Virus record (IMG/VR): IMGVR_UViG_3300023276_000855
Coordinates: 1-57,468 of that record
Direction: 5' to 3' (one strand)
Length of the DNA: 57,468 nucleotides
From: a virus
A model generated the notes under the pieces. It saw only the letters and a program-made list of their open reading frames with translations, was not told the DNA's origin and searched no databases. This document shows positions 1-7,200 of this stretch, piece by piece (position 1 is the stretch's first letter; each line of letters opens with the position of its first letter). The translations under genes and the position numbers were made by a program.

Positions 1-1
1 A

Positions 2-61
2 CTTCAACTAAAGCAAATTGAAGAACATAAACAAGTTGATGTGACAAATTCAAATAAATAA
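2..61 (+). CDS. 3' end of an unidentified gene
   Basis: Frame 2 is open from the window edge to a TAA at 59-61 and encodes 19 residues rich in Gln, Lys and Glu that look like the end of a helical protein. The start lies outside the window, so no function can be given. The stop is followed by two copies of an ATAATAAATTCG repeat. Confidence 0.4.
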   Translation, partial: LQLKQIEEHKQVDVTNSNK

Positions 62-113
62 TAAATTCGTTTATATAATAAATTCGGATGTATACGCAAA
101 AACCGCAGGTTAT

Positions 114-144
114 GTGACATGTATATGTATTATATACATGTCAC
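114..144. repeat. 13-bp perfect inverted repeat beside a CA-rich tract
   Basis: Arms at 114-126 and 132-144 are perfectly complementary around a GTATT loop. The 145-235 stretch is CA/TG-rich (ACACACACATG-like runs). It lies in the leader of the 272-451 gene and could be a transcriptional or mRNA control element. Confidence 0.6.
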
Positions 145-271
145 AGGAGCACACACACATGTACACACACACATACATGTGCATACATGTATTATGATAC
201 ACGCAAGCGCACAGACGTACACACACACATTTAACAACCAATCACAGTTGACCAATATTAATAATAAAAAT

Positions 272-451
272 ATGTATTACGAAGAAGAACTAAAGGATGG
301 AATATTATGGTGTAGGACTACACCAACAGGTAAATGGAGACAGTGTAGTATGGAGACTATGAGTGAACGTATTGTAAGAATGAAAAAAGAAATTCACTAT
401 TTGAAATTACAAATAGAAAGCAATAAAGAAGAGTTGGATTCGTTAAGATAA
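272..451 (+). CDS. Small helical protein of unknown function
   Basis: 59 aa. I chose the ATG at 272 because an AT-rich TAATAATAAAAAT precedes it, like the other starts here. Extending upstream would translate the CA-repeat tract into His/Thr-rich sequence. The second half (MKKEIHYLKLQIESNKEELD) has a heptad-like pattern and probably forms a coiled coil. The N-terminus has a Trp-Cys-Arg-Thr-Thr-Pro segment. I do not recognise the family. A strong hairpin terminator follows. Confidence 0.65.
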   Translation: MYYEEELKDGILWCRTTPTGKWRQCSMETMSERIVRMKKEIHYLKLQIESNKEELDSLR

Positions 452-492
452 CCGACTCAAACAACAAACAATTTTAGTGTAATGATAATGGT

Positions 493-538
493 CACTCCTT
501 AGATATTAATTATAATGTTATTAATTATCTAAGGAGTG
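493..538 (+). terminator. Hairpin terminator after the 272-451 gene
   Basis: The arms CACTCCTTAGAT and ATCTAAGGAGTG, extended by TTAAT/ATTAA, form a long stem followed by TTATTGTTT. The U-tract is imperfect. Confidence 0.65.
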
Positions 539-634
539 TTATTGTTTATATGTATAATGTTATCTTCATCTATATGTTAATGAATATCTTTATAATTAGT
601 CATCTAGTAAAATGGATATGTGGGGAATGCATCC

Positions 635-650
635 GTAAAACTGTTTTTAC
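635..650 (+). promoter_or_regulatory. Palindromic promoter-like repeat, copy 1 (class A)
   Basis: GTAAAACTGTTTTTAC, followed by TTTCCAGTATG. First of a tandem pair whose starts are 47 bp apart, upstream of the GP88-family gene. Confidence 0.75.
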
Positions 651-681
651 TTTCCAGTATGCCAGATTTCAAATCTCTATT

Positions 682-697
682 GTAAAACTGTTTTTAC
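682..697 (+). promoter_or_regulatory. Palindromic promoter-like repeat, copy 2 (class B)
   Basis: GTAAAACTGTTTTTAC followed by TTTCTGATAAGGTAG. The dyad is GTAAAA-N4-TTTTAC and the downstream TGATAAGG may serve as a -10-like element. Confidence 0.75.
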
Positions 698-831
698 TTT
701 CTGATAAGGTAGAGTTGCGCCCAAACTCTCCCTAATGAGAATAGGGAAAGCGAAAATAAAAATTGACAACTCTCTCTTTATATGAGAGAACTTGATTTCA
801 CCCATAAATTAACACTAATAAACTAATTATT

Positions 832-1560
832 ATGCAATTCCCTAACGTTACCCAAACATTACTCTCTGAAAACACAAAAATTTCTAAGGGTATTAAGACT
901 AAAAATATTCGTACCTTTGGTATTCATTTAGCTCCTGCTGGATTATCAGGTTATCAAGTTTGTGCTCATGCATCGAAAGGTTGTGAAGAATCTTGCCTTA
1001 ATACAAGTGGAAGAGGTGCGCAATCAAATGTGCAAATTGCGCGTATTAAGAAAACTAAAGCTTTGTTTGAACATAAAGCTGAGTTCATGGCTAAGTTGTT
1101 TAAAGAAGTATCTACAAAAATTAAGACTTCAAAAAGAACTGGTGTGCAAGTTTCATTCCGTTTCAATCTTACTTCTGATGTTATGTGGGAAAAGATTAAA
1201 CATAATGGAAAGAACCTTTTCGAGACTTTTCCAGATGTTCAGTTTTATGATTATACAAAAAACTATAATCGTGCAATGGACTTTGTGAATAAGAGATTGC
1301 CTGAAAACTATCATATTACTTTCTCTCGTTCAGAGGAAAATGTAAGTCTCTGTGAAGCTGCATTGAAGTTTGGAGCTAACGTGGCTTATGTATTTATGAG
1401 TAAGCGGGGGGATAAACTTCCAGAAACTTATAAAGGTTATAAAGTTATTGATGGTGATGCTGATGATCTAAGATTCTTAGATGATGCAAACTGTATTGTT
1501 GGACTACGCTCAAAAGGTAAGGCTAACAAAGATGAAACTGGTTTCGCAATCCAACTTTAA
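832..1560 (+). CDS. GP88-family phage protein
   Basis: 242 aa. The N-terminal third carries the hallmark of the phage 'gene product 88' family: a Leu-Ala-Pro-Ala-Gly-Leu-Ser-Gly segment, then CAHASKGCEESCLNTSGRG (about residues 44-62), with several Cys in close spacing that could bind metal. The family is widespread in phages and its biochemical role is not established. The start ATG is preceded by TAAACTAATTATT with no Shine-Dalgarno. Two palindromic promoter repeats lie 135-200 bp upstream. It heads a run of closely packed genes and is probably among the early-expressed set. The family call rests on motif memory, not a search. Confidence 0.75.
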   Translation: MQFPNVTQTLLSENTKISKGIKTKNIRTFGIHLAPAGLSGYQVCAHASKGCEESCLNTSGRGAQSNVQIARIKKTKALFEHKAEFMAKLFKEVSTKIKTSKRTGVQVSFRFNLTSDVMWEKIKHNGKNLFETFPDVQFYDYTKNYNRAMDFVNKRLPENYHITFSRSEENVSLCEAALKFGANVAYVFMSKRGDKLPETYKGYKVIDGDADDLRFLDDANCIVGLRSKGKANKDETGFAIQL

Positions 1561-1572
1561 TAACACATTATT

Positions 1573-1767
1573 ATGATTAACTATAAAGTTGTAGACGAAA
1601 CTGGATTTACATTATTCTTTAATAATAAGAGTGGTATGGGTACGCCTTATCAACAAATGAAAAGGTATATAAGAAATACCACTAAAAAAGTGCGCTTGTA
1701 TTATAAAGATATGTCTAGTGAATTTAATATGGGATGGAAGTTACAAGCTGTAATTAACGACAAATAA
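1573..1767 (+). CDS. Hypothetical protein, 64 aa
   Basis: Starts 12 nt after the GP88-family gene, with ACACATTATTATG before the start. Basic, with aromatic-rich ends; no motif recognised. The next ATG overlaps the end of its TAA by a few bases (TAATATG), suggesting translational coupling within the operon. Confidence 0.65.
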   Translation: MINYKVVDETGFTLFFNNKSGMGTPYQQMKRYIRNTTKKVRLYYKDMSSEFNMGWKLQAVINDK

Positions 1768-1768
1768 T

Positions 1769-1918
1769 ATGTCAACAGAATTAGCTTATACATATTTATC
1801 AGTAGCCGCTATCATGGTAGATAGAGGTTTTTCAATCCAAGAGATTAAAGTATTCTTACGGAGTAATAAAACATCTACTGGATATATTAAACAATCAAAA
1901 ATCCCAACTAAGAAGTAA
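1769..1918 (+). CDS. Hypothetical protein, 49 aa
   Basis: A short gene coupled to its neighbours by TAATATG junctions at both ends. The first 30 residues look helical (STELAYTYLSVAAIMVDRGF) and the C-terminus is Lys/Ser/Thr-rich. It resembles a small helix-turn-helix-sized protein but I cannot assign a family. Confidence 0.6.
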   Translation: MSTELAYTYLSVAAIMVDRGFSIQEIKVFLRSNKTSTGYIKQSKIPTKK

Positions 1919-1919
1919 T

Positions 1920-2303
1920 ATGGAAAAGAAAGTAGTAAGAAATTTTTGGAAAGAACGTCAATCATCTGGTTGTGTAGATTTCATTGCACAAGTTACTAAA
2001 GAATATGGTGTTGATATTGCACATGATGTGAAAGCATATTATGTAATATGTTCCACCACCAAAACTAAACTTAAAGATTTAAAGGAAGGTAATAAAACAT
2101 TTGGGGAAAGAGTAAAGAAGGTATTCAGACGTAGATATTTATACATTGATAAAGGTCATAATAATCAGTGGGATGAATATATAGATGCCATTGAGACAAT
2201 TACTATGTCTAAGCAATGTTGGGAAATAAGTAAATGGAATTTAACAAGCCAAGTTGATCTTCCTAAAACAATTAAAGGAATAACTGGCATAACATTTGAA
2301 TAA
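1920..2303 (+). CDS. Hypothetical protein, 127 aa
   Basis: Starts directly at a TAATATG junction. Basic in the middle (RVKKVFRRRYLYIDKGHNNQWDEY) with mixed alpha/beta character and three Cys. The basic patch could bind nucleic acid, but no known motif is visible. Confidence 0.65.
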   Translation: MEKKVVRNFWKERQSSGCVDFIAQVTKEYGVDIAHDVKAYYVICSTTKTKLKDLKEGNKTFGERVKKVFRRRYLYIDKGHNNQWDEYIDAIETITMSKQCWEISKWNLTSQVDLPKTIKGITGITFE

Positions 2304-2307
2304 TATT

Positions 2308-2742
2308 ATGATTGAAAATACACATAAAGTAGGAGACAAGGTTCATGTAGATCATTATACATGTTTTAATGGGGATGGTATATCATTTAGTGGACATATT
2401 CTTGAATATGTTAAGGATGCTCCCAACTTTGTTATAATCAGAAGTGATGCAGATATTAAACTATATGTTGTTAATGTTGCAGACATTACATCTATGGAAA
2501 ATACACATGGAACCTTTACAGATGTTGAGGAAGGTCAATTCTTCACATATATAGGGCGAATCTATCGTAAGGTTAATATGCATGAGGGTACTGCAATGGC
2601 ATTATGTTTTATTGATGGAACTTTAAAACGCAGTTCTTCAAAAGGTAATCATTTACCTCCTGCAAATTACCTTGTTGAAATACGATGGGATTCAAAAGTT
2701 GATAAAGTATCTAATAATATCAGCGACTTGCTGGAAAACTAG
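2308..2742 (+). CDS. Hypothetical protein, 144 aa
   Basis: I chose the ATG at 2308 (AATAATATTATG context); an upstream TTG at 2296 is in frame but would overlap the previous stop. Rich in beta-strand-like segments with alternating hydrophobics (HKVGDKVHVDHYTCF, FVIIRSDADIKLYVVNVADI), suggesting a small beta-barrel or SH3-like fold. Last gene of this operon; a palindromic promoter repeat follows at 2758. Confidence 0.65.
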   Translation: MIENTHKVGDKVHVDHYTCFNGDGISFSGHILEYVKDAPNFVIIRSDADIKLYVVNVADITSMENTHGTFTDVEEGQFFTYIGRIYRKVNMHEGTAMALCFIDGTLKRSSSKGNHLPPANYLVEIRWDSKVDKVSNNISDLLEN

Positions 2743-2757
2743 CATTAGCTAGAAATT

Positions 2758-2773
2758 GTAAAACTGTTTTTAC
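2758..2773 (+). promoter_or_regulatory. Palindromic promoter-like repeat, copy 3 (class B)
   Basis: GTAAAACTGTTTTTAC then TTTCTGATAAGATAG, placed 117 bp before the gene at 2875. A single copy, with no class A partner seen. Confidence 0.75.
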
Positions 2774-2791
2774 TTTCTGATAAGATAGTAA

Positions 2792-2837
2792 CAAGCCAAG
2801 CTCAAAAGAGCTTTCCAAGCCAAGCTCGAAAGCGAGC
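2792..2837 (+). promoter_or_regulatory. Tandem leader hairpins before the 2875 gene
   Basis: CAAGCCAAGCTC occurs twice (2792-2803 and 2816-2827). Each copy opens a 5-bp hairpin: AGCTC-AAAA-GAGCT and GCTCG-AAAG-CGAGC. In the transcript these would be two small stem-loops in the 5' leader, perhaps protecting the mRNA or binding a regulator. Confidence 0.6.
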
Positions 2838-2874
2838 ATTCAAAACATATAAACACTATTAATAATAAATCATT

Positions 2875-3582
2875 ATGAATAATAATACTAATACTCCATC
2901 CCTCACTGCTGAAAACATTCAAGAGAACATTGAAAATGCAAAAGGCTTTTATGTTAAAGCCGTTTGGAAGTCAGATGTTAAGCCTAAAGCTTCCCTTAAA
3001 GCACATAAGCTTGTTAAAATTACCTCTGCTGTATGTCGTGCTGGTGTAGATTATGCAAATCTTACTTCTGTAAAAGAAGGTATTGCATCTGGTGAGCGTG
3101 GTGAAGTTCAATCCCTTCCGTGGGGTGAGTGGTATAAGTTCCCTACTGTAATTACACATAAAGGTGCATTCTACTATCGCCTATATCCTACTAAGAATAA
3201 AGAGCAACGTCCTAATAGTAAGTTCTTTGTTGATGGTAAGCAAGTTGATAAAGAAACATTTGCAGAGTATCTAACTCCTAGTAATGCAAAGAAACTCATG
3301 CAACCTTCTGAACTTACATGTTTCACTGTTAAAGCAGAAAACATTACTGGTGTGGAAGACTTCGATCAATTTGAACTCTATGTAGATGACATTGTTGAAG
3401 AAACTCCAGTTGTTGAGGAGAAAGAATACTTAGTTGTGCTTTCTCAAGAAATTATTACTTCAATCAAAGTTAAAGCATCTTCACTTGATGAAGCTAATGA
3501 TAAAGTAATGTCTGGTGAGTTTGATGATTCAAATGTTGATGATGTTACTGCCAAAGATTCTGAAATCATCAGCGAGCAATAA
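2875..3582 (+). CDS. Hypothetical phage protein with acidic tail, 235 aa
   Basis: The body (residues 20-165) mixes strands and helices and includes VCRAGVDYANLTSV and LPWGEWYKFPTVITHKGAFYYRLY. The last 70 residues are strongly acidic (DDIVEETPVVEEKEY, then DDSNVDDVTAKDSE). The gene has its own promoter repeat and a structured leader and stands alone, features of an abundantly expressed early protein. An acidic tail is common in DNA mimics and in ssDNA-binding-type proteins, but no function can be assigned. Confidence 0.7.
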   Translation: MNNNTNTPSLTAENIQENIENAKGFYVKAVWKSDVKPKASLKAHKLVKITSAVCRAGVDYANLTSVKEGIASGERGEVQSLPWGEWYKFPTVITHKGAFYYRLYPTKNKEQRPNSKFFVDGKQVDKETFAEYLTPSNAKKLMQPSELTCFTVKAENITGVEDFDQFELYVDDIVEETPVVEEKEYLVVLSQEIITSIKVKASSLDEANDKVMSGEFDDSNVDDVTAKDSEIISEQ

Positions 3583-3666
3583 AACATATTTCATGCTCAG
3601 AGTAAACTGTAAATCTGACTGGTAGGAAAGACTACCTTTAACTTATAACAAATAGAAATTATACAT

Positions 3667-3834
3667 ATGTCAGGACTCAAATCATCTTCAAACTTCGATA
3701 ATGCACCAATTAAGAGTGCAGTGCCTTCATTTACTATTAGTAAGTCTAAGTCTAAGCCTAAACAATTCATTATGCGTAAGGGTAAGGAAGTATATTCAAC
3801 ATCTGTTAAACTTAAACATTCAAACGAATATTAA
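3667..3834 (+). CDS. Small basic protein, 55 aa
   Basis: Ser/Lys-rich (SKSKSKPK) with a net positive charge, which suggests nucleic-acid or membrane-surface binding. Starts after AAATTATACATATG. Its TAA is fused to the next start (TAATATG). No family recognised. Confidence 0.6.
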   Translation: MSGLKSSSNFDNAPIKSAVPSFTISKSKSKPKQFIMRKGKEVYSTSVKLKHSNEY

Positions 3835-3835
3835 T

Positions 3836-4126
3836 ATGACTCAACTACCATTGTATAAAGCTTCCCAACAAATAATGAGTATATGGGGGGAAGGTAAGGA
3901 AGCAAGCGTTTATTCACCTTCCCTTGGTCATAATATTAATATCCAAGCTATTCATGGATGGGATAAATCCACTATGAAGTATTGGGAAGAGTATCAGACT
4001 GAAGACTGGGAAGTGCAACATGATTTCATACTAGTGAGTGTGAAGATTGTAGATGTAAATGAGCAAACATCTATAGAAAAACTTGTTCTACCTAAACATA
4101 CTAGCGTATCAATCGAATACACATAA
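3836..4126 (+). CDS. Hypothetical protein, 96 aa
   Basis: Start taken at the TAATATG junction with the preceding small gene; the longer open frame upstream only overlaps that gene. Contains an SLGHNINIQAIHGWDK stretch and an acidic WEEYQTEDWEVQHDF segment. No family recognised. Closed by a strong intrinsic terminator. Confidence 0.6.
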   Translation: MTQLPLYKASQQIMSIWGEGKEASVYSPSLGHNINIQAIHGWDKSTMKYWEEYQTEDWEVQHDFILVSVKIVDVNEQTSIEKLVLPKHTSVSIEYT

Positions 4127-4134
4127 CCAATAAT

Positions 4135-4164
4135 AACCTAATCATTGAATTGATTAGGTTTTTT
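4135..4164 (+). terminator. Intrinsic terminator fused to a downstream promoter-like leader
   Basis: AACCTAATCA-TTGAAT-TGATTAGGTT followed by TTTT. Immediately downstream is GGGTGAATCCTATAAATA and the SprT-like start, the same terminator-leader arrangement as at 10697. Confidence 0.85.
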
Positions 4165-4171
4165 GGGTGAA

Positions 4172-4195
4172 TCCTATAAATATATTATCCCTATG
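4172..4195 (+). promoter_or_regulatory. CCTATAAATATATTA leader element
   Basis: CCTATAAATATATTATCCCTATG contains a T4-late-like TATAAATA and ends in an ATTA-CCCT-ATG type start. Closely similar sequences precede the starts at 10753, 8344 and 10305. Confidence 0.55.
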
Positions 4196-4750
4196 TCTCA
4201 AATCACAAAATCTCGTATCATTAAAAGCATCCAAACTCGCGTTGAAGAATGTATTGTCCAAGCTGAAAAGTATTACAATAAGTCATTTGAACGTCCAAGA
4301 GCTATCATTTATAAAGAAAATGGTACATGTGGGGGATGGTCTAACTATAGTACAAGGGAACTGATGTTTCAGATTGATCTTATGCGTCTCAACTTTGATG
4401 AATATATGAATGTTATAATTCCCCATGAAGTTGCACACTGGGTTCAAGGTAGTTTATATCCTTATTCCACATCACATGGTCGTGAGTGGAAAAGTATAAT
4501 GGTTAAATGTTTTAACCTTCCACCTGAAAGATGTCATTTCATGGATACTACACAAATCAAGTGTAAACAATATACAAGATTTGAATTGGATTGTTCATGT
4601 GGTCACGTCCATAATCTTACAAAACGCATATCTAAAGTTGTGCTTACTTCATCTACACGTTATCGCATATGTAGTTTATGCAAAACTCGCATCACTAAAC
4701 ATATGTTTAGAATGAGTGATGAATTTATCACATTTGCAGCAACTCTCTAA
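4193..4750 (+). CDS. SprT-like zinc metalloprotease
   Basis: 185 aa. HEVAH at residues 78-82 with a third His at about 95 (SHGREW) matches the zinc site of SprT/Spartan-type proteases. The C-terminal part has a Cys-x-Cys-Gly-His...Cys-x-x-Cys zinc ribbon, also usual for SprT-like proteins. Spartan enzymes cleave proteins cross-linked to DNA; phage versions are uncharacterised. The start at 4193 follows the conserved TATTATCCCT leader; the longer frame reads through the upstream terminator. Confidence 0.85.
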   Translation: MSQITKSRIIKSIQTRVEECIVQAEKYYNKSFERPRAIIYKENGTCGGWSNYSTRELMFQIDLMRLNFDEYMNVIIPHEVAHWVQGSLYPYSTSHGREWKSIMVKCFNLPPERCHFMDTTQIKCKQYTRFELDCSCGHVHNLTKRISKVVLTSSTRYRICSLCKTRITKHMFRMSDEFITFAATL

Positions 4751-4782
4751 CTCTCTATTAACCAATAACTTATATTAATAAT

Positions 4783-5286
4783 ATGAAAACACTCCAAGAA
4801 ATTTATAACTTCATCATTCCTACAATCTTTGAAAAGAATGATCAATGTACCAGCCAAGGCGGCTCATGTGTATATGACAACAAATTGAAAGATAGTCAAT
4901 GTTTAGTTGGACGCTGCATTCTTAAAGAACATAGAGGAACTGAGTATGAAGGGAGTGGACTTATACAAGTCACTGATTGGGATATGAAACATAATGAGAC
5001 TGAGTATAAAGGTTCTCTAAAGGAAGCATTATTCAAGTCAGGTATTGATACAGATGACGAAGATGTATATTCCCTCCTTGAAAACTTTCAATCCTTTCAT
5101 GATGATTATACTTCAGCAGGAGGTATGATGCTTAACTTTGATGAACCTCTTCATTTTGAGCAAGACATTGATTACCTAAAGACGATTGGTATCGAATTCA
5201 ATCTTGATGTATCAATTGTTGATAAATGCATCATTGCTAATACAGATAAGTATAGTGATGCTCTTAAAGAAACTTTCACAAAGTAA
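4783..5286 (+). CDS. Unknown protein, paralogue of the gene at 10753
   Basis: 167 aa. Shares with the 10753 gene a Met-Lys-Thr start, a Cys-rich region leading to CLVGR-x-IL (near residue 40) and a Leu-x-x-Ser-Gly-Ile-Asp-x-Asp-Asp ... FHD segment. The spaced Cys (CTSQGGSC, then C before LVGR) could hold a metal. An acidic helical region lies in the middle. The duplicated family in one small-gene cassette suggests a host-directed function that benefits from divergence. Confidence 0.7.
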   Translation: MKTLQEIYNFIIPTIFEKNDQCTSQGGSCVYDNKLKDSQCLVGRCILKEHRGTEYEGSGLIQVTDWDMKHNETEYKGSLKEALFKSGIDTDDEDVYSLLENFQSFHDDYTSAGGMMLNFDEPLHFEQDIDYLKTIGIEFNLDVSIVDKCIIANTDKYSDALKETFTK

Positions 5287-5290
5287 TAAT

Positions 5291-5572
5291 ATGTTGACTA
5301 ATCTTACAGAAGAATTAAAAAATATCCAATTAGGTAGAGCCTATGGGTTTGAAGAAATGCAATTGGAAGACATAACACATTATAAATCTTACCTTAATAA
5401 GAAGATAGATCGATCAACATATGATGTGCATCTATGGAAATACAATGATCTCCTTCTTGCAGTTGTTAAGTGTAAAGAACCATACATTGAAGTATGTTAT
5501 GATGTGGAAGAACTCATTGTTGCAGGTGTGACTTGGGTGGATTGTTTAAAACGTAACGGGGAATTTAACTAA
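5291..5572 (+). CDS. Hypothetical protein, 93 aa
   Basis: Start at the TAATAATATG junction after the 4783 gene. Acidic, with helix-like N-terminus and strands at the C-terminus. No family recognised. It is followed, again with a TAATATG junction, by the first of the two UGA-interrupted genes. Confidence 0.6.
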   Translation: MLTNLTEELKNIQLGRAYGFEEMQLEDITHYKSYLNKKIDRSTYDVHLWKYNDLLLAVVKCKEPYIEVCYDVEELIVAGVTWVDCLKRNGEFN

Positions 5573-5573
5573 T

Positions 5574-6023
5574 ATGAAAGATTTAATTATTGCATCCATC
5601 AAGAAATGGAAAGATAGCGATGATATTGGCATAATGACAAACATTGAGGTTGAGGGTGTATATATTTGTAAGTATTTAAGAAATGAATATGTAAGTAACC
5701 CAACCAATAGGGCACATTGTATGGTTCATGGATGACCTGCCGTTATTGTATCTACAGTTGTGGATACTGATGAAGAGATGAATGCTGATTATGAAGTCTT
5801 GAATAGTTTTCCATATCAAGCATATCAATATGCCATTCAATATGTTTGGCATAAACACAACCCAATTAAATTGGGGGGAGATAGTATGTACTTTTCCAAC
5901 CTAAGAATTGAGAAAGGTAGAGAAAAGCTTATTAAGTTCTTTGAATCTCTTAATGAGGAAGAGTGGGATTATATTAAGAACGGAAGAAAGAAACTATTAA
6001 AGGATAGAACCGATGGAGAATAA
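5574..6023 (+). CDS. UGA-interrupted gene A, probable readthrough product
   Basis: The first reading segment (5574-5735, 53 aa) ends at UGA (5733-5735). The same frame continues without another stop to the TAA at 6021-6023, giving a 149-residue fusion if UGA is read. The continuation has no nearby ATG (the next is 5778), and begins Pro-Ala-Val right after the UGA. The C-terminal part (KGREKLIKFFESLNEEEW) closely resembles that of the gene at 6574, which has an in-frame UGA at the matching place, GGA-UGA-CCW-GCC. A 7-bp hairpin starts 12 nt after each UGA. Readthrough as Trp (G-W-P-A) is the simplest reading; two separate proteins remain possible. Confidence 0.65.
5748..5767 (+). promoter_or_regulatory. 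Recoding-type hairpin downstream of UGA, gene A
   Basis: GTATCTA-CAGTTG-TGGATAC forms a 7-bp stem with a hexaloop, 12 nt after the UGA at 5733-5735. It has the same loop, stem length and spacing as the hairpin at 6760-6779 but a different stem sequence. Confidence 0.7.
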
Positions 6024-6570
6024 TATTATTAATAATCAAATGAGTCTGCAACAGATTCAAGATATCTTAAATGACCACACCAACATTATTACAATACATA
6101 ATAGTAATGAGGAACTGTTCAAAACTATGCGAGCCAATGATCTAATGGTTTGTGTGAATTCAGGCTATATATATCTAGCAGATCTTGATCTAGATAATAA
6201 ATATCCCATTGATGAATATAGAATTAGTTGGGGATTTACAACAATCAATGCTATTGAATCAGAAAGAAGAGATAGTTATAAACCATCAAGTGAACATTTT
6301 GTATTGGATAAGGAAGCAAGACAATGGAGAATGGTGTCAGGTGGGCATGATTGTGTATCATGTGGTGATATTGATATGGTATGGAAGGCAAACATTAAGA
6401 AAGTTGTCTTTGGTAGCTGGGAATTCACTAGGGATGATATTAATACCATGAAGCTTATGCATGATAGATTTGATATTAGTGTAGAAGACGAAGAACTGGA
6501 AGAACCCTCAACACATAGTGATGGATGCAATTGTACACATGATTGTAATTGTGACGATATACCTTTTTAA
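6013..6570 (+). CDS. Unknown protein with SSB-like C-terminal tip
   Basis: 185 aa, starting inside the end of gene A (ATGGAGAATAA overlap); an alternative ATG lies at 6040. The body is unrecognised and contains VSGGHDCVSCGDIDMVW. The tail is acidic (SVEDEELEEPS), then a Cys-rich stretch (DGCNCTHDCNC), ending in Asp-Asp-Ile-Pro-Phe. That ending is the canonical tip by which bacterial single-stranded DNA-binding protein recruits repair and replication enzymes. The protein is not an evident OB-fold SSB, so it could be a mimic that captures SSB partners. It sits between the two UGA-interrupted genes. Confidence 0.65.
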   Translation: MENNIINNQMSLQQIQDILNDHTNIITIHNSNEELFKTMRANDLMVCVNSGYIYLADLDLDNKYPIDEYRISWGFTTINAIESERRDSYKPSSEHFVLDKEARQWRMVSGGHDCVSCGDIDMVWKANIKKVVFGSWEFTRDDINTMKLMHDRFDISVEDEELEEPSTHSDGCNCTHDCNCDDIPF

Positions 6571-6573
6571 GAT

Positions 6574-7002
6574 ATGGAAAAACTAATAAAAGAAGTAAAG
6601 GAACGTATTAAGAATACACTTGATACATGGACTGATGGTACATATGCAATCATTCGGGATGAAGTATTAACTAAGGAGTTATCAGTTGCAGGTTGCCCCC
6701 TAGGTATAACGCAAGATACAAGGGAATCCATCTTTGAAAAGGGATGACCAGCCATGATTATTCCAGCAGTTGTTGGAATTATGGATATTTCATATGTATC
6801 AAGTAGTTATCAAAATGCTATACAAGATCTATGGGAAGATAAAGGGTATAATGAAAATGATACATATGATGATTTTACATATGATGAGTATTCATACTAC
6901 TTCAGACTAACTACTCCAAAAGGTAGGGAACATCTACAAACATTCTTTGACTCCCTTACAGATGAAGAGTGGGTAACATTAATTAATACAAAGGAAAAAT
7001 AG
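6574..7002 (+). CDS. UGA-interrupted gene B, paralogue of gene A
   Basis: The first segment (57 aa) ends Glu-Lys-Gly-UGA (6745-6747). The same frame continues Pro-Ala-Met-Ile-Ile-Pro-Ala-Val-Val to TAA at 7000-7002, for a 142-residue fusion if UGA is read. The continuation also has an ATG at 6754, so reinitiation is possible here. The C-terminus (PKGREHLQTFFDSLTDEEW) matches gene A. The matching placement of UGA in two diverged paralogues argues against a chance nonsense mutation. Confidence 0.65.
6760..6779 (+). promoter_or_regulatory. Recoding-type hairpin downstream of UGA, gene B
   Basis: ATTCCAG-CAGTTG-TTGGAAT: a 7-bp stem (one G-U) with the CAGTTG loop, 12 nt after UGA. Five of seven base pairs differ from the gene A hairpin yet all still pair. 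Confidence 0.7.
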
Positions 7003-7003
7003 G

Positions 7004-7200
7004 AACTTTCAATTATTACTGAAAGTTTAGAAAGTTCAGGAAGTTTAGTAATAATTGGAAGTATAAATATATTAGGAAGTAATAGCAGGAAGCTATGTAG
7101 AAGCAGGGCTGGGAGTGTTTGGGTGGCTTAGTATTAATAAGAGATTCAAATGCTTTCTAGCCCTATAGAGAGAACGCAAAAGTAGACAGGTAATAAAGTA
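7004..7200 (+). other. Intergenic leader with hairpin and GGAAG repeats
   Basis: An AACTTTCA...TGAAAGTT hairpin just after gene B may attenuate or terminate transcription. It is followed by several GGAAGT repeats between about 7038 and 7095. No gene seen. Confidence 0.5.

Larger units (their letters stand above)
452..831 (+). other. Intergenic leader with paired palindromic repeats
   Basis: No convincing gene. It holds a terminator hairpin, two GTAAAACTGTTTTTAC repeats (635, 682), and a TTGACA at 763 followed by a TCTC...GAGA dyad just before the GP88-family gene. A 61-codon open frame at 550-735 simply translates the repeats. Confidence 0.7.

Noticed and set aside
119-271. N-terminal extension of the 272-451 gene
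   Set aside because: His/Thr-rich translation of a CA-repeat tract and an inverted repeat; ATG 272 has the usual AT-rich start context.
550-735. 61-codon open frame on the plus strand
   Set aside because: It translates the promoter repeats themselves (two KLFLL-like or TVFTF segments) and lacks a typical start context.
5733-6779. UGA as selenocysteine codon
   Set aside because: The hairpin distance is within the bacterial SECIS range, but the loop lacks the expected G in its first positions, no selenocysteine machinery is seen and no Cys homologue is known. Not excluded, but less likely than Trp readthrough.
5574-7002. Whole-genome reassignment of UGA to Trp (code 4)
   Set aside because: Several intact genes end at UGA at the expected place (for example 7201-7671, 13509-13718, 43308-44045), and all long genes read through with the standard code, so only local recoding is supported.
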